Below are positions 59,354 through 64,000 of a stretch of 64,000 nucleotides of DNA, one piece after another; the stretch's first letter is position 1; every line of letters begins with the position of its first letter. Both the position numbers and the translations under genes were made by a program. The notes below the pieces were generated by a model. The model did no database searches. It was not told where the DNA came from and saw nothing but the letters and a program-made list of their open reading frames with translations. This DNA comes from Antedon mediterranea. Taxonomy: Eukaryota; Echinodermata; Crinoidea; Comatulida; Antedonidae. The stretch is from positions 1,865,001 to 1,929,000 of the forward strand of contig NC_092677.1 of the NCBI RefSeq assembly GCF_964355755.1. Direction: 5' to 3'.

Positions 59354-61811
59354 TTAAAATCCAGACTTGGAACGGAAACATTCTCTACCAAGACACACAA
59401 AGGCAGTATTCTTCTTTGCTGGTACTATAGCATTGCCTTGGGTTATTCCACTCAAACTATCCAGCTCGTCAGTTTTTGTTTCGTATAAAATTCGGCCAAC
59501 AATCAAGAAGATCCTACCATTTACAGAAACTGCTTTATCTTTGAACTAAGTAGGGATTTGAGATTGTGGTATTTCTGCTTGCCTGAATCTAAGTCCATAG
59601 GTATATCTTGCCTGAATCTAAGTCCATAGGTGTATCTTGCCTGAATCTAAGTCCATAGGGGTATCTTGCCTGAATCTAAGTCCATAGGTATATCTTGCCT
59701 GAATCTAAGTCCATAGGTATATCTTGCCTGAATCTAAGTCCATAGGTATATCTTGCCTGAATCTAAGTCCATAGGTATATCTTGCCTGAATCTAAGTCCA
59801 TAGGTATATCTTGCCTGAATCTAAGTCCATAGGTGTATCTTGCCTGAATCTAAGTCCATAGGTATATCTTGCCTGAATCTAAGTCCATAGGTATATCTTG
59901 CCTGAATCTAAGTCCATAGGTGTATCTTTATCTAAGTCCATAAGTGTATCTTTATCTAAGTCCATAGGTGTATCTTTATCTAAGTCCATAGGTGTATCTT
60001 TATCTAAGTCCATAGGTATATCTTTAACAATGCAGTTCTTTACCCATTTGTATACACAGCCGTTGGATATTATTACTGATACATGATTTGGTTTTTGAGC
60101 CATGACTGGCTCTGGTAATCAATACAGAAGTACTCATCCAGATTGATATTGTAACAACTACACAAGTACGTCTGCCACAAAGAGAGTAACCAAAACGAAT
60201 GATGTATTTTTGAAAAGCAAATGATGTAGTGCAGTTATGTGTCACAGGTCTCCCATAGTTCTAAATCACATAGCATACAGCTACATCATCATGCATTAAT
60301 AGATCATCAGATAAGAATGATGCGCAAGAGTATCTAAAGAGTTTGCTGCACGAGATGATGTGAAAGAAAAGATAGTTCACAGTATCTTGCAGTACTTTTG
60401 TTCACTTAGTGAACCGTCCATTGCAGGTATAACATGCCATGTATTGTCTTCATGCTCATAACATCTTGAACGTCTAGCTTTGAATGTAACTGAAACCTGC
60501 AAAAACAAATATTAGGCCTACTTGTCACAACTACGCATTTTTTTCCGGAACAGTCCTCAGTTTTAACTTAGAGGGAAAGCACCACAAGTAGAAATTCGAC
60601 CATAGAGGAATTGTTCACCCCGTCGCCTGTGGAGAGTTATTTATTTGAGAGTGAGAAGCTTCTCTACAAACTGAGGTGCAGTCAAATACAAACTATAGGC
60701 ATGTGTGATGCGATGCAACGATTTTCATACCATACATACCTTATTGCTCGTCCTACATCTTTGATATCGCGGTCTTTGCGTTCGAGTTTCTCTAACCTCT
60801 TTTATAGCGTGGCAATGCAACGCATCAATGTACAGATCTCGACATGTTGCATCCTTCATGAATGCTTCCACGTACAGGTTCTCCTTTAAGATTCGTGCAG
60901 GCACACAATGAAGGTATACGAGCTGTAAGATACCGGCTTTGAGGGGGAAAAAGAGTTTGTTAAAACTTCAACGATATTGATATTGAATGCGAATCTTGCG
61001 TAACGTGTGACGTTCAGAGGAGAATAGTCAGCACTTTGGCGGAGAGGAATATTTAAATTGAATTTAATACGGTACATAATTATTATGTAGTGTACTACCT
61101 TACCACACCTCTTACGCAATAACCGACTGTGTACAATAAATGAAATATTCGAACCAATGGATACAATGATTGTTTATGACTAAATCATAAGAAATGTCAT
61201 TTACCAGTAAATTGTTGTCGTGCAGGCAAATCAGAATTAATCCAATCCATAATACCTAAGAACAAGTTCTCTTCATTTAGCACGTTTAATTCCTCCGCTT
61301 TGAGTATCTGTATCAACTCCCTACCACCGATTGCGTTCTGAAATTCAAAGACTTTGAGAGCCTCAGCCAAGTTAGCCATCACAAACCTTCTAGTCAAGCT
61401 TTGTAAACTTTTGATATCAAATAAATATGCCAAACTGTAGACTTTAATCTCAAAGCTTTTCCCCTCTTCAAAATAATTTGTAGGCCCTATGAGTGTTTTG
61501 ATTCCATCAATACATTGGTCAATAACCCAATGGCTTTGTGTAAAATTTGCAACCCTTAGGATCTCTGGAACGTTTTCACGCCTCAAAACGACAGATCCTG
61601 GATGTTCTATTTCTTCAAGCCAGTCACTAAATCCTCTCTTCGTCAGTTGAGGAAGATGTAAAGAAATGTTAATTTCTTTGGTCTCTCTCAAACCACAGCT
61701 GAACAGTTTTTCAAAGAAACTGCTCTGGGTCGCCAGTATTGTACTGTTAACTAAAAAGTGATGTCCATCTACGATAATCACCTTATCCCACTGATCCATT
61801 TTGGAACGCAT
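59354..61811 (-). pseudogene. BTB-BACK-kelch gene copy 1: intact BTB/BACK, broken kelch part
   Basis: Exons: 61811-61205 (BTB plus BACK start; donor CTG/GTAAATG), 60936-60740 (BACK end; donor AAG/GTATGT), then kelch-related sequence from 60496. The start could be ATG 61811 (MRSKMDQW) or 61799 (MDQW). The first exon shows KVIIVDGHHFLVNSTILATQ and the BACK motif FLGIMDWINSDLPARQQF; exon 2 gives ILQLVYLHCVPARIL. This is the KLHL layout (Cullin-3 adaptor type by family knowledge). The kelch part meets TGA about 38 codons in, has lost much of the propeller relative to copy 2, lacks four bases after GKQ (position 59571) and has TAG for CAG near 59548. The residual C-terminus ends at 59354. A minisatellite interrupts it. 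Either a pseudogene or a gene now making only a BTB-BACK protein. Confidence 0.75.
59577..60030. repeat. Minisatellite inside kelch copy 1: 24-bp units passing into 29-bp units
   Basis: On the minus strand, four to five 24-bp units encode the in-frame octapeptide KDTPMDLD (about 60028-59930). They are followed by about twelve 29-bp units AAGATATACCTATGGACTTA plus GATTCAGGC (59925-59578). The 29-bp period changes frame at each unit, so that part cannot code for a repeated peptide. Copy 2 has a single KDTP...MDLDSGK, so the array grew from coding sequence. Confidence 0.9.
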
Positions 61812-61928
61812 AAAATCTGTTGTACAAAATACAGTAGATAAATTACTGGAAAATGAGTAGTTGTTAATTTGAAAACCATTCAATATTAATTTCCAATAAT
61901 ATTTCCGGGTATTTCTAACATATAGCAA

Positions 61929-62616
61929 ATTGTTTCCTCGTCTGGTCTGTAGACTTTCAGTACTTTTGTTAGACTACTTTTGTTATTCTATCGACTTTTT
62001 ATTTAAATAGTAAGTACAATATTATTATTCTTTCTTAATTTCTATTCTCAAAAAAACATACATACATGAGCATGCATAATACAAAGAGAGAAAAAAAGAA
62101 TTGAAAGTGGGAATCTCAGAAGAATAGCTTATACATGTAGTAACCCCTGTTACAAAAAATGTATTTGAACATTTTGAAAAAGTCACTAGGGCATACAGGT
62201 AGGCTAATAATTTTAGGAAAAAAAACAAAAACAAGAACGTATTGTTTTCACAGATAACAATAATTTTCATTGAATTTCCTTCATTACAAAAGCACTTAAA
62301 TGACAACATTATTAAAGCAACAATGTTTTTTAACATAAAATTTGCCAAGAGCTCAATATATCTTAACTTACACTCAATAGAAAAGGAGTCTGAAAACTAA
62401 TGAAACATTTGTAATTGTTTGATTAAAATCATTTAAAAAAGGGGAAACGTAAAAAATGGCAGTTTTATTCTGAGTATTGCAATATGTAGGAGTATTGTTG
62501 TTTTGCTATAGAACATTCATGTTTCTTAAGGCTTAATTCGGCCTTTTATCCGATTAGCCTACAAGATAAAATGGCATAAATATTAATAAGTACAGTTGCA
62601 TGACGTGATTTGTTTC
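61929..62616. other. Spacer between the two kelch-gene copies
   Basis: AT-rich DNA with no credible exon. A block near 62480-62616 matches that downstream of copy 1 (59205-59353): TTTTATCCGATTA and GTTGCATGACATGATTTGTTTCTTAA-type sequences. The duplication unit therefore includes 3' flank. Confidence 0.5.
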
Positions 62617-64000
62617 TTAAGATCCAGACTTGGAACGGAAACATTCTCTACCAAGACACACAAAGGCAGTATTCTTTTTTGCTGGTACTATAACATTGCC
62701 TTGGGTTATTCCACTCAAACTATCCAGCTCGTCGGTTTTTGTCTCGTATAAAATTTGGCCAACAATCAAGAAGATCCTACCATTTACAGAAATTGCTTTA
62801 TCTTTGAACTGAGTAGGAATTTGAGATTGTGGTATTTCAAACTGCTTGCCTGAATCTAAGTCCATTGGTGTTACGGTGTATCTTTACCAATACAGTGCTT
62901 TACCCATTTGTACCAATTGAAAAGACAGCCATTGGATATCATTACTGATACATGGTTCTGTTTTTGAGCTATGACTGCCTTCTCTAGTTTGTATTCAATT
63001 CTAAAGTACTCATCTAACTTTACATCGTAAGAACTGCAATAGTACGTCTTCTTAGAATGACTGCGGCCAAAACGAATGATGCATTTTCCAAAAGCATATG
63101 ATGTAGTGCAAATATGTGTACACTCTTCACAGGTCTCCCATAATTCGTCGAAGTCGATCTCATTCACCTCGATTTTCCACATTTCTTTGTTGTGCATAGC
63201 ATACAGCATGCCATTGTGAAACAATACATCATCAAATATCGAGTATTTTTCTGGTAGAAATATTTCCGCCCAAGAATTAGAAACGCAAGAGTATCTCCAG
63301 AGTTTGCACGAGTCGACGAGAAGGAAAATATAGTTGACAGTACCGACGCACTTGACGTATTGTCCACTTGGCGTACGGTCCATTCCAGGAACATCATGCC
63401 ATTTATTGTCTTCAGTCTCATAGTACAACGGACGTGTACCCTTGAATGTTACTAAAACCTGCGAAAATAAACACAATTACTTTTGTTAAAGTGACAAGAT
63501 AAAATGGCATAAAATGTTAGGAAGGAGTTGCATGACATGATTTTGTTTCTTAAGATCCAAAATGGAGAAATAAGTTAGGTATTTCTCCATGGTAGGCTAT
63601 ATGTAATGAGTTTTGCACCAAGGATTCATACCTTATTATTCGTCGTACATCTTTGATATCGTGGTCTTAGTGGCCGAGTTTCTCTAATCTCCTTTATAGC
63701 GTGGCAATGCAACGCATCAATGTACAGATCTCGACATGCTTCATCCTTCATGAATGCTTCCACGTACAGGTTATTCTTCAAGATTCGTGCAGGCACACAG
63801 TGAAGGTACACGAGCTGCAAGATACCAACTTTGAAAAAAAAAAGAGTTTGTTAAAACAACGCAGTACAAATATGAGGAGAGAAGTTGAGCAAAATTCTTG
63901 TGTAACGTGACCTTCAGAGGAGTGACGCGTATTACATCAGCACTTCGATGATTAAGGGATGAGGGGTATTTAATTTCAATTTAAGTTTGGTCATATCAGT
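62617..64000 (-). CDS. BTB-BACK-kelch gene copy 2, 3' part, with C-terminal frameshift
   Basis: Exons seen: 63828-63632 (BACK end; VGILQLVYLHCVPARIL) and 63458-62871 (kelch-like propeller; starts VLVTFKGTRPLYYETEDNKW). The BTB exon should lie beyond 64000. The acceptor, donor and phases equal those of copy 1. The kelch exon runs about 195 codons, with blades marked by NKWHDVPGMD, KLWRYSC and MLYAMHNKEMW, then stops at TAA 62873-62871 after IGKDTP. The lost frame continues from MDLDSGKQFEIPQSQ to a stop at 62617. Relative to copy 1's KDTPMDLD, an 8-bp insertion (ACACC-GTA-ACACC) causes the shift. The protein may simply end early, or the gene may be dying. Region 63829-64000 matches the intron of copy 1, so the duplication extends past the window. 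Confidence 0.7.
63495..63558. repeat. Fragment of the gene's 3' flank inside copy 2 intron
   Basis: GACAAGATAAAATGGCATAAA and AGTTGCATGACATGATTTTG match the block just below the copy 2 stop (62560-62622). They sit between the BACK and kelch exons and are followed by a small hairpin ATGGAGAAATA/TATTTCTCCAT. This looks like a scar of an unequal-exchange duplication. Confidence 0.6.

Noticed and set aside
59898-60086. Plus-strand ORF with SLSKSIGV repeats
   Set aside because: Antisense of the KDTPMDLD minisatellite in kelch copy 1.

Overview
The window reads as nuclear DNA of an animal, most likely a marine invertebrate deuterostome. It is AT-rich and intron-rich, with consistent GT-AG splice sites, TATA-type promoters, AATAAA signals, minisatellites, foldback elements, tRNA-derived SINE-like repeats and DNA-transposon remains. 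The domain content, the many phase-1 introns and the frequent AGGCCT-type motifs suggest an echinoderm (perhaps a crinoid or sea cucumber). That placement is inference; no species is claimed.

Layout. 1-18.3 kb: no convincing gene; repeats plus a Harbinger-type DNA transposon (5774-8135) with a piggyBac-like element inserted inside it. 18.3-29.5 kb (+): a complete 17-exon gene for a CDON/BOC/Ihog-type hedgehog co-receptor (5 Ig, 2 FN3, one membrane span, cytoplasmic tail; 1054 residues). 31.0-32.0 kb: a 17-bp minisatellite with higher-order structure. 32.6-50.6 kb (+): three tandem paralogues encoding secreted CAP - EGF-like - ShKT proteins (275, 271 and 281 residues) with nearly identical exon-phase patterns and a TATA box 70-95 bp before each ATG. 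Their introns are full of a foldback repeat carrying opposed CCAAT boxes. 52.2-57.2 kb (+): a 7-exon gene for a GPI-anchored three-Ig protein of the IgLON/lachesin type (361 residues). 59.3-64 kb (-): two tandem copies of a BTB-BACK-kelch gene. The downstream copy has an intact BTB-BACK part but a wrecked kelch part with a minisatellite grown out of its coding sequence; the upstream copy runs off the window and has a frameshift near its C-terminus.

The genes are not an operon-like system. Two are neural or adhesion-type cell-surface Ig proteins, flanking a secreted CAP family that expanded by tandem duplication. All gene models were spliced by eye; reading frames stay open across every junction, which is strong internal support. 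Homology calls come from recognised domain motifs, not from a database search.
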